A DNA stretch of 64,000 nt from Sporomusaceae bacterium. Lineage in GTDB: Bacteria; Bacillota; Negativicutes; Sporomusales; UBA7701. Positions 51,456-59,098 of this stretch are shown one piece after another. Position 1 is the first letter of the stretch. Each line of letters opens with the position of its first letter. The notes under the pieces were generated by a model, which had not been told where the DNA came from, searched no databases, and saw only the letters and a program-made list of their open reading frames with translations. Made by a program: the position numbers and the translations under genes. The stretch spans positions 22,897 through 86,896 of the forward strand of contig JAVKTQ010000015.1 in NCBI GenBank assembly GCA_031460455.1, read 5' to 3'.

Positions 51456-52274
51456 TTATTCACACCCCAATTCGCGCTTAGCCTGTTCGTAAAGATCGCC
51501 GGCAGGGGCCTTGCCGTGCCACTCGACCTTACCCTCCATAAAGCACACGCCCTTGCCTTTCAGCGTTCTGGCAATAACCATTGTCGGCTTACCCTCGACC
51601 TTCCGGGCCTCATCCACGGCATCAAGGATCTGTCGGTAGTCGTGGCCGTCGATTTCGATGACATGCCAACCGAAGCACCGCCACTTGTCGGCCAGTGGTT
51701 CCACTCCCATCACTTTCTCGGTCGGGCCGTCGATCTGCAGCCCGTTCCTGTCGATAAAAGCGGTAACATTGTCCAGCCGGTAATGGGCGGCAGACATGGC
51801 CGCCTCCCAAACCTGGCCCTCCTGAACCTCGCCGTCCCCCAGCAGAATGTATACCCGGCTGTCCCGACCGTCGTACTTGGCGGCAATCGCTATGCCATTG
51901 GCGACTGAAAGACCCTGCCCCAGGGAACCCGTAGTCATATCCACGCCGGGAACCTTGTTCATGTCGGGATGACCGGCCAACTTGCTCCACGGGCGCCGAA
52001 AAGTTGCCAACTCATCGACCGTGAAGTAGCCCCGTTCCGCTAGCACACCATATAGCAAGGCGCTGGCGTGGCCCTTACTGAGGATGAATCGGTCGCGGTC
52101 CGGCCATTTGGGCTCCTCCGGTCTGACGCGCATCACTACGAAATACAAAGCGGTGACGATTTCCACGCCCGACAGGCAGCCACCCGGATGTCCCACTCCG
52201 GCATCGCCGATCATCCGAATGATATGGCGGCGTATTTTCTGTGCTTTATCCGCCAAGCTGCAAACGTTGTCCAT
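51456..52274 (-). CDS. Transketolase, N-terminal half
   Basis: Product of 272 residues with the ThDP diphosphate-binding motif GDGEVQEGQVWEA...DNVTAFIDRNGLQ and substrate-site motifs GHPGGCLS, KGHAS, GSLGQGLSVA. Split transketolases act on sugar phosphates or, in several catabolic clusters, on unusual ketoses. No sugar kinase is in the operon, so substrate may be non-phosphorylated or phosphorylated elsewhere. Confidence 0.9.
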   Translation of the reverse strand: MDNVCSLADKAQKIRRHIIRMIGDAGVGHPGGCLSGVEIVTALYFVVMRVRPEEPKWPDRDRFILSKGHASALLYGVLAERGYFTVDELATFRRPWSKLAGHPDMNKVPGVDMTTGSLGQGLSVANGIAIAAKYDGRDSRVYILLGDGEVQEGQVWEAAMSAAHYRLDNVTAFIDRNGLQIDGPTEKVMGVEPLADKWRCFGWHVIEIDGHDYRQILDAVDEARKVEGKPTMVIARTLKGKGVCFMEGKVEWHGKAPAGDLYEQAKRELGCE

Positions 52275-52297
52275 AATGAATCCCCCGTCCTGTCAGA

Positions 52298-53326
52298 TTA
52301 GTCTTCCGGGTACATTACTATTTTCAAACCTTGCTTACTCTCGAAAGCCGCAAAAGCCTTTTCCCACTCGGCCATAGTGTATTCCCCCGAAACCACCGGT
52401 TCCAGACGGATTTTCCCCGTCGCCAGCAAATTCAGGGCCCGTTCCCACGACGACCAGCGCTGGCTTTGCACACCGACGATTTTCAGTTCCTTGACGACAA
52501 CCTTGTCCATATCGATGCCTATGCGCTTGCCAAACAGACCCATCTGTGTATATTTACCGCCCTTTTTGATCGCCTCCAGACAGGCGTTCACCGAATGCTC
52601 GTTCCCCGAGCACTCGAACACAACATCGGCGCCATAGCCGTTGGTCAGCCCTCTTACATATTCAGCCAGATCCTGCTCCTGGACGTTGACCGTATAATCG
52701 GCGCCTAACTCTCTGGCCAGGGCCAGACGGTCCTTGTCGATATCGGTGCCGGACATTATAACCCTTGCCCCTTCAGCTTTAACCGCTTGGAGCATCAGCA
52801 GGCCGATCGGCCCAGGGCCGGCCACCAGCACCGTCTGATTGGCGGAAACCTCGGTCAGTTCCATGCCGTGAATGACACAGGCCAATGGCTCAATCACCGC
52901 CCCCGCCTTGAAAGAAACATTATCCGGTATCTTATGGGCCAATTTCTCTTCGACAATGACATACTTGGCGAAACATCCATTAACACCCCAGCCAAGACCG
53001 AGCCGGTTCGAACAAAGATTATACTGACCGACCCGACAGAAGGCGCAGGTTTCGCACAAGCGGGCCGGAGCCTCGGCTGTCACCCGGTCGCCAATTCTGA
53101 AACTGCTGACCCCTTCCCCCAGGGCAACAACCACGCCGGCAAACTCATGCCCGAGAACGACCGGCGGAGTATAGCGAAAACCGTCATGAAGAATGTGAAT
53201 ATCAGTCCCGCAAACCCCGGCCGCCTTTACCTCCACTTTTATTTCACCTTTCTGCGGCTGCGGTTCAGGTACATCGGTATACACCACATTGCCTAACCCT
53301 CTCTTCTCTTTGACAACAGCTTTCAT
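52298..53326 (-). CDS. Zinc-dependent sorbitol/threonine dehydrogenase-like protein
   Basis: Product of 342 residues. GHEFAGVV, CGTDIHILHDG, structural Cys block CETCAFCRVGQYNLCSN, and cofactor motif VAGPGPIGLLMLQAVKA. Closest in appearance to sorbitol or L-threonine dehydrogenases. First gene of the LacI operon, with the operator TGGGAACGTTCCCA 25 bp upstream of the start. Probably oxidises the imported polyol or sugar. Confidence 0.88.
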   Translation of the reverse strand: MKAVVKEKRGLGNVVYTDVPEPQPQKGEIKVEVKAAGVCGTDIHILHDGFRYTPPVVLGHEFAGVVVALGEGVSSFRIGDRVTAEAPARLCETCAFCRVGQYNLCSNRLGLGWGVNGCFAKYVIVEEKLAHKIPDNVSFKAGAVIEPLACVIHGMELTEVSANQTVLVAGPGPIGLLMLQAVKAEGARVIMSGTDIDKDRLALARELGADYTVNVQEQDLAEYVRGLTNGYGADVVFECSGNEHSVNACLEAIKKGGKYTQMGLFGKRIGIDMDKVVVKELKIVGVQSQRWSSWERALNLLATGKIRLEPVVSGEYTMAEWEKAFAAFESKQGLKIVMYPED

Positions 53327-53350
53327 AAGCTACATCCTCTCTTTTGATTA

Positions 53351-53364
53351 TGGGAACGTTCCCA
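53351..53364. promoter_or_regulatory. LacI-family operator in front of the catabolic operon
   Basis: Perfect 14-base palindrome TGGGAACGTTCCCA with central CG, the usual LacI/PurR/CcpA-class form. A second identical copy lies at 54537-54550. It overlaps the probable -10 region (CATAAT on the minus strand), so binding would block transcription. Confidence 0.85.
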
Positions 53365-53429
53365 CAACGAGAACTTTTTTTACTTTTACTCTAACCAATT
53401 GCCGTTTAGCTGCCGCCGGCCACAAGTCC

Positions 53430-54446
53430 CTACGCACGGACCCCGCTACTTTTTCTGATAACCAGTTCGGTTGGAAGAAGCACCTTTTCAAAATGCTTAT
53501 CGCCCAGACCGCGCACCCGTCTAAGCAACAATTCCACCGACAGACGGCCGAGATCGTATTTGGGCTGCCGCACCGTTGTTAGCGAAATATTGGGGAAGGA
53601 AGCAAGTTCGATATCATCGAAGCCGACGATAGCTATATCGTCCGGTACGGATCTTTTCTTCTCCTGGCAAGCCTGCCAGGCTCCCATCGCCATCAGGTCG
53701 TTGGCGGCGAAGATCGCTGTCACCCCGGAAAACTCCAAGAGCCTGGCGGCTTTTTCGTAACCAGTCCCAAACCGCAGGTTGCCTGGGGTTATTATCGTCT
53801 CATCGACCTCCAGGCCGCTATCCCGCAAAGCTTTTTCGTAACCCGCCCTTCTTTCCAGGCTCGTGGAAGATTTGAAGCCCCCGCCGATATGAGCGATACG
53901 GGTATGCCCCAGGTGGGTGAGGTGCTTCGTGGCCTCATAAGCGCCAGTCATATTGTCAACGACGACACAGTCGGTCTCCAAATAGTCAAAGTAGCGATTG
54001 ACGAGGACAGACGGCACGCCCTGGCAACCGGCGAAGCCCAGGATCTCCCGGCTGCCGCTGTATGAGGTGAAGACAATCCCCGACACCCGGTAGCCGATCA
54101 TCAGCTCGACGTACATTTTCTCTTTCTCCGGGTCGCCGTCGGTGCTGCAGTAAATCACATGATAACCTTCGGCGCCGGCGGCGTCTTCCACGCCTCTGGC
54201 TATTTCGGCGAAAAACGGGTTGCGGATATCTTCGGTGATAAACGCCAGGGCGTTGGAGCGGCCTGTGACCAGACAGCGGGCAACGCTGTCCGGCAAGTAC
54301 CCGCTGCTGTCGATCGCCGCCAACACATCCCGCCTCGTCTTCTCGCTCACCGCCGGATGATTGGTAAGCACTCTGGAAACAGTGGAATCGGACACCCCGG
54401 CCAGCCGGGCGACATCCTTGATGGTGAACCGTCGCCGCTTCAACAC
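53430..54446 (-). CDS. LacI-family transcriptional repressor
   Basis: Product of 338 residues: HTH (FTIKDVARLAGVSDSTVSRVL, ~7-27), hinge (SGYLPDSVARCL) and periplasmic-binding-protein-like effector domain with DDIAIVGFDDIE and TTVRQP. GTG start at 54446 behind GGAAAGG; the longer frame has no RBS. Identical operators in front of its own gene and in front of the next operon indicate autoregulation and control of the polyol/TRAP operon. Confidence 0.92.
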   Translation of the reverse strand: MLKRRRFTIKDVARLAGVSDSTVSRVLTNHPAVSEKTRRDVLAAIDSSGYLPDSVARCLVTGRSNALAFITEDIRNPFFAEIARGVEDAAGAEGYHVIYCSTDGDPEKEKMYVELMIGYRVSGIVFTSYSGSREILGFAGCQGVPSVLVNRYFDYLETDCVVVDNMTGAYEATKHLTHLGHTRIAHIGGGFKSSTSLERRAGYEKALRDSGLEVDETIITPGNLRFGTGYEKAARLLEFSGVTAIFAANDLMAMGAWQACQEKKRSVPDDIAIVGFDDIELASFPNISLTTVRQPKYDLGRLSVELLLRRVRGLGDKHFEKVLLPTELVIRKSSGVRA

Positions 54447-54536
54447 GCCACCAGCCTTTCCAGACCGCCGGATTATTCGTGCGGCTAAGCTCAACCCGCC
54501 GCGAAACAGCAGTCTCTTGTGACAAAAAGAACGTAT

Positions 54537-54550
54537 TGGGAACGTTCCCA
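54537..54550. promoter_or_regulatory. LacI-family operator (autoregulatory copy)
   Basis: TGGGAACGTTCCCA, identical to 53351-53364, about 90 bp upstream of the repressor start codon. The 1.2 kb distance between both copies would also allow looping. Confidence 0.82.
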
Positions 54551-54722
54551 AAACTCCGCAAAAAAAGAACCGGCTTTACTCTCTTTAGTTGATGATCGAC
54601 CGAAGGATTCCGCTGGTTCGAAAAAGGCCGCATTCTACATTATCGCACAATGTTCTTTTATGTTTGTATTTATTCCCTATTTATCCGAAAACTCCTCTAG
54701 AGATAGCCAATTATTTCTTCAT

Positions 54723-54798
54723 AAAAAACCTCGTGACGAGCACCCGCCCGGCCGCGTCCGGCTTTTCACCTGCCTGCGGCGGGCGGGTGCCCGTCACG
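54723..54798 (-). terminator. Intrinsic terminator of the ATC hydrolase/flavoprotein operon
   Basis: Arms 54732-54750 and 54780-54798 pair over 19 bp with one mismatch; the minus strand continues with GG and a run of six T (54728-54723). It starts nine bases after the stop of the last gene. Confidence 0.85.
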
Positions 54799-54806
54799 CG
54801 CCGCAA

Positions 54807-55265
54807 TCACTCTTTGGGGCTGATGCGGAAATCGCAGACGGCGTCCCCTCGGCCCCTGCACTGCGGACGGTCAAGCTTCATCCCGAAGGCGTCCAGCAAC
54901 ACGTGGTCAATCGAGCAGTACAAGTACCCCAACTTGTGGCCGGCGGCGCCGTATTGCGCCCATATTTCCTCCATCGGGCAACGGGTGATGACCGTAGGGT
55001 TATTCGGGTCGGTCACCCAACCTATCGCGGGCATCTCCCGGACTTCCCGGTAGGTCTCGTACGCATCGGGGTCCAGGCCGCGTTCCCTGGCCTCTTCCTT
55101 CATATTTTCAACCCTGACCTGACCGAATTTGCGGATAGCGTCGAGCACGGCTGCCGTGCCCCGCTCCTCGCCCAACTGTTCGATCATCTCATTGGCCATG
55201 TGATAGTATAGGAGCCCGAGCAGTTTCGCGAATCTCACACACGGATCTTCTGTGCTTCTTATCAT
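54807..55265 (-). CDS. ATC hydrolase-like protein (L-2-amino-thiazoline-4-carboxylic acid hydrolase family)
   Basis: Product of 152 residues with the family's end motif CSIDHVLLDAFGMKLDRPQCRGRGDAVCDFRI (quoted in part) and the central VTRCPMEEIWAQYGA. Only a few members have been shown to open thiazoline rings; many are found beside flavoproteins or redox enzymes with unknown substrates. Last gene of the unit with a [2Fe-2S] protein and flavoprotein, 10 bp spacing. Two or three conserved Cys suggest a ligand or thiol-type chemistry. Confidence 0.7.
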   Translation of the reverse strand: MIRSTEDPCVRFAKLLGLLYYHMANEMIEQLGEERGTAAVLDAIRKFGQVRVENMKEEARERGLDPDAYETYREVREMPAIGWVTDPNNPTVITRCPMEEIWAQYGAAGHKLGYLYCSIDHVLLDAFGMKLDRPQCRGRGDAVCDFRISPKE

Positions 55266-55275
55266 AAGTGTCCCC

Positions 55276-55599
55276 CTACTGCCCCGTCTTGACGACCAGA
55301 TCCTTGAGCACGACCGCCGCCGAGAGCGGCTCGAGCGTAACGTCGCCGGCGATTATCGTCTGGCACAGCAGGCCGGGCTTGCCGTTGATCCTGCCGGTGC
55401 AGCGCCCGCATATCCCCAGGGCGCAGCCGGCATGATCATAGTAAGCGAGCGTACTGTCGAGGTTCTGGTAAATGTAGTCTAGGGCATCCATGGCGCTCAT
55501 CCCGGCCTGGAATGGCACCTGATAATCTTCGTAACGGGGCTGCTTATCGACGGACGGGTCGAAGCGGAAAACCCTGACTTTGATGTTTGCGCTGGCCAT
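55276..55599 (-). CDS. SdhB/FrdB N-terminal-type [2Fe-2S] protein (half size)
   Basis: Product of 107 residues matching only the [2Fe-2S] domain of succinate dehydrogenase/fumarate reductase iron-sulfur subunits: Cys59-x4-Cys64-x2-Cys67-x11-Cys79 (CALGICGRC...LLC) and FRFDPSVDKQPRYEDYQVPF. The C-terminal [4Fe-4S]/[3Fe-4S] domain is absent and there is no frameshifted remnant, so it is a natural one-cluster form. Probably the electron partner of the flavoprotein encoded just upstream (18 bp). Confidence 0.85.
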   Translation of the reverse strand: MASANIKVRVFRFDPSVDKQPRYEDYQVPFQAGMSAMDALDYIYQNLDSTLAYYDHAGCALGICGRCTGRINGKPGLLCQTIIAGDVTLEPLSAAVVLKDLVVKTGQ

Positions 55600-55617
55600 A
55601 TCCTCACCTTCTCCCTG

Positions 55618-57402
55618 CTAATGTTTGCCGCCGGTATCGGAATGCGACGCCATCATCTTTTTCATGAACTCCAGGTAGGGGGTCTTTCCGGTCGGCAGCG
55701 CCATGCCGGTGACGGTCACCGGCCGCGGGGTGATTTCGAAACCGTCCCCGGCCCGGCGGACAACGTTTTCTACCAACCACTGGTCGTTGTCGGTCAGCGG
55801 ACAATCCTCGCGATAGTGCACGCCGCGGCTTTCGGTGCGGATCAGGGCGCTGACGGTCGCGATCTCGAGCAGCTGGACCATGTTGCCGAGTTCGAGGGCA
55901 TCCAACCATTCCTTGTTATAAATCCGGCTTTTGGATTGAGTGGCAAGGTTGGGGAGCTGCTCCCTGCGGACGTTTTCCAGAAAGCCCCGGAAGGCCTCCA
56001 GTTCTTCCCGGTTGCGGATTGGTCCAAGGTTTTTATGAGCCGCCTCCTGGACAATGCGCCTGACCTTCGCGGGGTTAAGTCCATCTGAACGCCGAAGGGG
56101 CTCCTCAGCCGCGGCTTGGAGGCTGAACAAGGTTTCCCTGCCGGGCGCGAGGATTTTGGCGGTTTGCGCGTAGCAGGCGGCATTGTCCCCGGCGTCCGCT
56201 CCCTGGACGAGCATTTCGGTGATGGCGGCAAATACCCGGTTGGCACCGAACGCCCCCAGCGCGCACTCGCCGGCGGCATAAAGACCCCGCAGGTCGGTTT
56301 CGAAACGATCGTTGACGACCAGACCGCCGTCGAAGTATTCGGCGGCGCTGCCTACTTCGACTGGTTCGTTGTTTTTGAGCATTTGCCCCCAGTTGGAAAG
56401 GTCGATGGCCTTATATCTCCAGTCCGGACACATCAGGGCGGCGACCTGTTCGATTTTTTCCCAGGGGACGTCGCCCCGGCTGTAGTAAACGCCGCCGTTC
56501 GGCGAGCCCTTTCCTTCCCTGACCTCTCTCATGGTGGCGTGAGAAATGAAGCTTTTGTTCCACTCTGTTGTTATCCCGACCTTGACGGTATAGGGGTCGT
56601 ACTTCTGGAGAAACTCTTCCCCCAAGCTATTGGTCAGACGCCCGCCGCCCGCGAGCAGGCTCAGCACATAGGGAGCGATGCTGCCCATCCAGGCGGGCGG
56701 GCTGAGAAAGACGTTGCAGCAAAAGGTGATGAACTCCATATTACCCAGGGCGGCTCCCGCCCGATAGCCCATGGCTAGCCCGTCACCGGCGAGGTCGCGC
56801 ATGCCGGTAGTAGGCCAGAAAGCCTTGTGCCAACCGCCGCTGGCCATGACTACAGCTTTGGTCCTGAATTCGATGAAGTCGCCGGAACGGACGTCAAGGC
56901 CCAGTGCACCGATAACCGCCCCATCGTCAGTAACAAGGTCCAACAAGGTTATATCCTCAAGCAGTTCAACGCCGACGGCTCTTGCCTTCCTGAGCAGGGC
57001 GTCCATAATACCCGTCCCGGTCGTAAAAATCATTCTTTGATCGGATATTTTGATGTGTATGCCCCACTCGATCAGTTCCCTCAGACATTGGGGCGCTCTG
57101 CGGATATACTGCTCGACAAGTTTCTGGTTATTTAGAAAGCAACCCTGGGTGATGATGTCGTTCATAACCTTTTCTGGGGAGTCGTTCGGGTCGCCGGCCA
57201 ATCCCTCAATCTGGCTCATGCTCCTGCCGTCAAGGGTAAAGTCAGCCCCGGCCATAGGTGTCGCGCCACAGCGGGCCAACGGCCCCTTACTCGCCAGTGT
57301 GACTCTAACGCCTCGCTGACGGGCGCCGATTGCCGCCCTGAAGCCGGCACCACCGCCGCCCACTACCAAGACGTCGGTCTCAATTACTCTATCCATTGTC
57401 AT
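55618..57402 (-). CDS. Fumarate reductase/succinate dehydrogenase-like flavoprotein, atypical active site
   Basis: Product of 594 residues. FAD motif VVGGGGAGFRAAIGA (13-27), capping domain, DLRGLYAAGECALGAFGANR FAD segment and C-terminal helical domain are all present. It lacks the covalent-FAD His (ARCGATPMAG at that place) and the HPTG substrate motif: the aligned stretch reads MEFITFCCNVF (222-232). It is therefore not a normal succinate dehydrogenase; it could reduce or oxidise another 2-enoate/dicarboxylate or a thio-compound (compare adenylylsulfate reductase-like enzymes). Works with the half-size [2Fe-2S] protein. RBS AGGAGG. Confidence 0.82.
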   Translation of the reverse strand: MTMDRVIETDVLVVGGGGAGFRAAIGARQRGVRVTLASKGPLARCGATPMAGADFTLDGRSMSQIEGLAGDPNDSPEKVMNDIITQGCFLNNQKLVEQYIRRAPQCLRELIEWGIHIKISDQRMIFTTGTGIMDALLRKARAVGVELLEDITLLDLVTDDGAVIGALGLDVRSGDFIEFRTKAVVMASGGWHKAFWPTTGMRDLAGDGLAMGYRAGAALGNMEFITFCCNVFLSPPAWMGSIAPYVLSLLAGGGRLTNSLGEEFLQKYDPYTVKVGITTEWNKSFISHATMREVREGKGSPNGGVYYSRGDVPWEKIEQVAALMCPDWRYKAIDLSNWGQMLKNNEPVEVGSAAEYFDGGLVVNDRFETDLRGLYAAGECALGAFGANRVFAAITEMLVQGADAGDNAACYAQTAKILAPGRETLFSLQAAAEEPLRRSDGLNPAKVRRIVQEAAHKNLGPIRNREELEAFRGFLENVRREQLPNLATQSKSRIYNKEWLDALELGNMVQLLEIATVSALIRTESRGVHYREDCPLTDNDQWLVENVVRRAGDGFEITPRPVTVTGMALPTGKTPYLEFMKKMMASHSDTGGKH

Positions 57403-57441
57403 TCGGCCTCCTTTTGTGCTCGCGACACTGCCTTTTCCAGA

Positions 57442-57720
57442 TCAACCGCCGGCCAATGGCAAAATAAATTTAACGACGTCGCCGTCATTTACCCGGATGG
57501 TGACATCAGCCAAGCGATCGTTGACCATGACAATCACGGAACGGAGAAAATTGTCCCCCCTCCCGTAATTGTCGATTCGTTCGAAATAAGATGCTAAATC
57601 CGGCCGGGAGCGCAGCATTCGGATAAAATCGTCGATGTCCATGCCACCGTCAAGCGTTATGCTGTGTTCGATTTTGTTGGCCCGATGAGCAATGGGCGGA
57701 AAAAACTTTATCCTTACCAC
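57442..57720 (-). CDS. MoaD/ThiS-like ubiquitin-fold protein
   Basis: Product of 92 residues with C-terminal Gly-Gly (LPLAGG) and a beta-grasp pattern (VRIKFFPPIAH, DVTIRVNDGDVVKF). MoaD proteins carry the sulfur for molybdopterin/tungstopterin; homologues frequently accompany aldehyde:ferredoxin oxidoreductase genes. GTG start behind AGGAGG. It lies between the flavoprotein and the Fe-alcohol dehydrogenase/AOR pair, so it may serve AOR cofactor formation. Confidence 0.85.
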   Translation of the reverse strand: MVRIKFFPPIAHRANKIEHSITLDGGMDIDDFIRMLRSRPDLASYFERIDNYGRGDNFLRSVIVMVNDRLADVTIRVNDGDVVKFILPLAGG

Positions 57721-57879
57721 AGGCTCCTCCTTAATCCGTTTTGCCTAAATAAAGCCATCAAACAACTCCAATATATGATCACGCGTATTCAGCGATTTTT
57801 CCATAGAGAGAAAAGCTCCATAGATATATCTTTCCAAATCTGAAAGCACTACTGCGGAGCGGAGGCGCCCCACGAACGA

Positions 57880-57913
57880 GAGCGGCGTGCAAAGCAACCT
57901 GTGCATGCCGCTC
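57880..57913. terminator. Hairpin after the iron alcohol dehydrogenase gene
   Basis: Twelve-base stem with one G-T position (GAGCGGCGTGCA / TGCATGCCGCTC) nine bases after the dehydrogenase stop. T-run appears only on the plus side (TATTTTT), so action as terminator for the minus-strand operon is uncertain. The stretch 57721-57921 otherwise holds only an A/T-rich part likely to contain the moaD promoter. Confidence 0.5.
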
Positions 57914-57921
57914 CCGTATTT

Positions 57922-59070
57922 TTAGTATGCTTTACGTAACAAGTCAAGGATTTCCTGCTCACTGGCAAAACGGGGATTGAACTTGAGTTGGATGCTTTTC
58001 AGAGCATCCTTGGCCACGAGCGGCAAAACCTCTTCCTTGGCGCCGACATGGCGGAGGCGCTCAGGAACACTAATATCACGGGCGAGCTTGGTTACGGCCG
58101 CAACCGCTTTTTCCGCGAGGGAACGTGCGGACTCGCCAGGCGCACCGAGGCCAAGCGCCTGGGCGATCGCCGCGTATTTTTCCACCGCCGCCGGCAGGTT
58201 GAACTCCATCACATACGGCAACATGACCGCGTTGGCCAATCCGTGCGAGACATGGAAGTGGCCGCCCAGTGGGCTGGCGATGGCGTGGGCAAGCCCCAGA
58301 AACGCGCTGTTAAAGGCGATTCCGGCCAGCAGAGACGCCTGGATCATATTATCCCGGGCTTTTAAGTTGTCGCCACGATGAACGGCAAGCGGGAGACTGG
58401 CCATTATCATCTTGATCGCCTGAATGGCGAAGGCGTCGGTGGCCGGTTGGGCGATTACCGAACCATAAGCCTCCACCGCGTGGGTCAACGCGTCCATGCC
58501 GGTGTATGCCGTAATCGCCGGCGGCAGCTTAACGGTGAGCTCGGGATCAAGAATGGCGACCCGCGGGGCGATTAAGGGACTGGAGATGGTGAATTTCTCG
58601 TTATTGTCAGGATCGCTCATAACAGCAAAGATAGTAACTTCGCTGCCGGTGCCCGCCGTGGTAGGGATGGCAATGACCGGCAGAGTAGGCTTCAATATCT
58701 TGCCGACGCCGGCGTAGTCCTTGAGATAACCACCGCTGGTCGTCAGGAGCGCCGCTGATTTAGCCGCGTCCATCGAACTGCCGCCGCCGATGGCGACAAG
58801 TACTTCAGCCTTCATCTTCTTAGCCTGTTCAGCCGCCTTGCTGGCGGTGGCGATACTTGGGTCGGATTCAACATCGGCAAAAACATCGACTTCGAGGCCG
58901 GCTGCCTTTAGTTGGTCGGCAACCGCCGCCGGTATACCGGTGCCGTTCAAGCCCGGATCGGTTACGATCAGGACTCGACTAGCGTCGAAGCACTTGGCTT
59001 CCCTGGCCGCTTCGGCTACCGAGCCTGCCCCGGTGACAATCTTGGTCTGCATTAGAAACTGACTTGCCAT
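57922..59070 (-). CDS. Iron-containing (group III) alcohol dehydrogenase
   Basis: Product of 382 residues. NAD(P) site VLVAIGGGSSMDAAKSAA, iron ligands in TAYTGMDALTHAVEAYGS and in LAHAIASPLGGHFHVSHGLANAVMLPYVM (three His and one Asp expected). Interconverts an alcohol and aldehyde; in combination with the AOR encoded upstream (28 bp) the pair would convert carboxylate, aldehyde and alcohol. Full length. Confidence 0.93.
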   Translation of the reverse strand: MASQFLMQTKIVTGAGSVAEAAREAKCFDASRVLIVTDPGLNGTGIPAAVADQLKAAGLEVDVFADVESDPSIATASKAAEQAKKMKAEVLVAIGGGSSMDAAKSAALLTTSGGYLKDYAGVGKILKPTLPVIAIPTTAGTGSEVTIFAVMSDPDNNEKFTISSPLIAPRVAILDPELTVKLPPAITAYTGMDALTHAVEAYGSVIAQPATDAFAIQAIKMIMASLPLAVHRGDNLKARDNMIQASLLAGIAFNSAFLGLAHAIASPLGGHFHVSHGLANAVMLPYVMEFNLPAAVEKYAAIAQALGLGAPGESARSLAEKAVAAVTKLARDISVPERLRHVGAKEEVLPLVAKDALKSIQLKFNPRFASEQEILDLLRKAY

Positions 59071-59098
59071 TCTGTACTCGCCTCCTAATTGATCGCGG

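Larger units (their letters stand above)
54447..54806. other. Intergenic region upstream of lacI-type gene
   Basis: About 360 bases: the LacI operator (54537-54550), then an A/T-rich part without recognised gene, then the terminator of the ATC-hydrolase operon (54723-54798). Confidence 0.7.

Noticed and set aside
54732..54798. Large imperfect palindrome considered as attachment site or integron attC
   Set aside because: Followed by a six-T run directly after an operon end; explained as intrinsic terminator. No integrase nearby.
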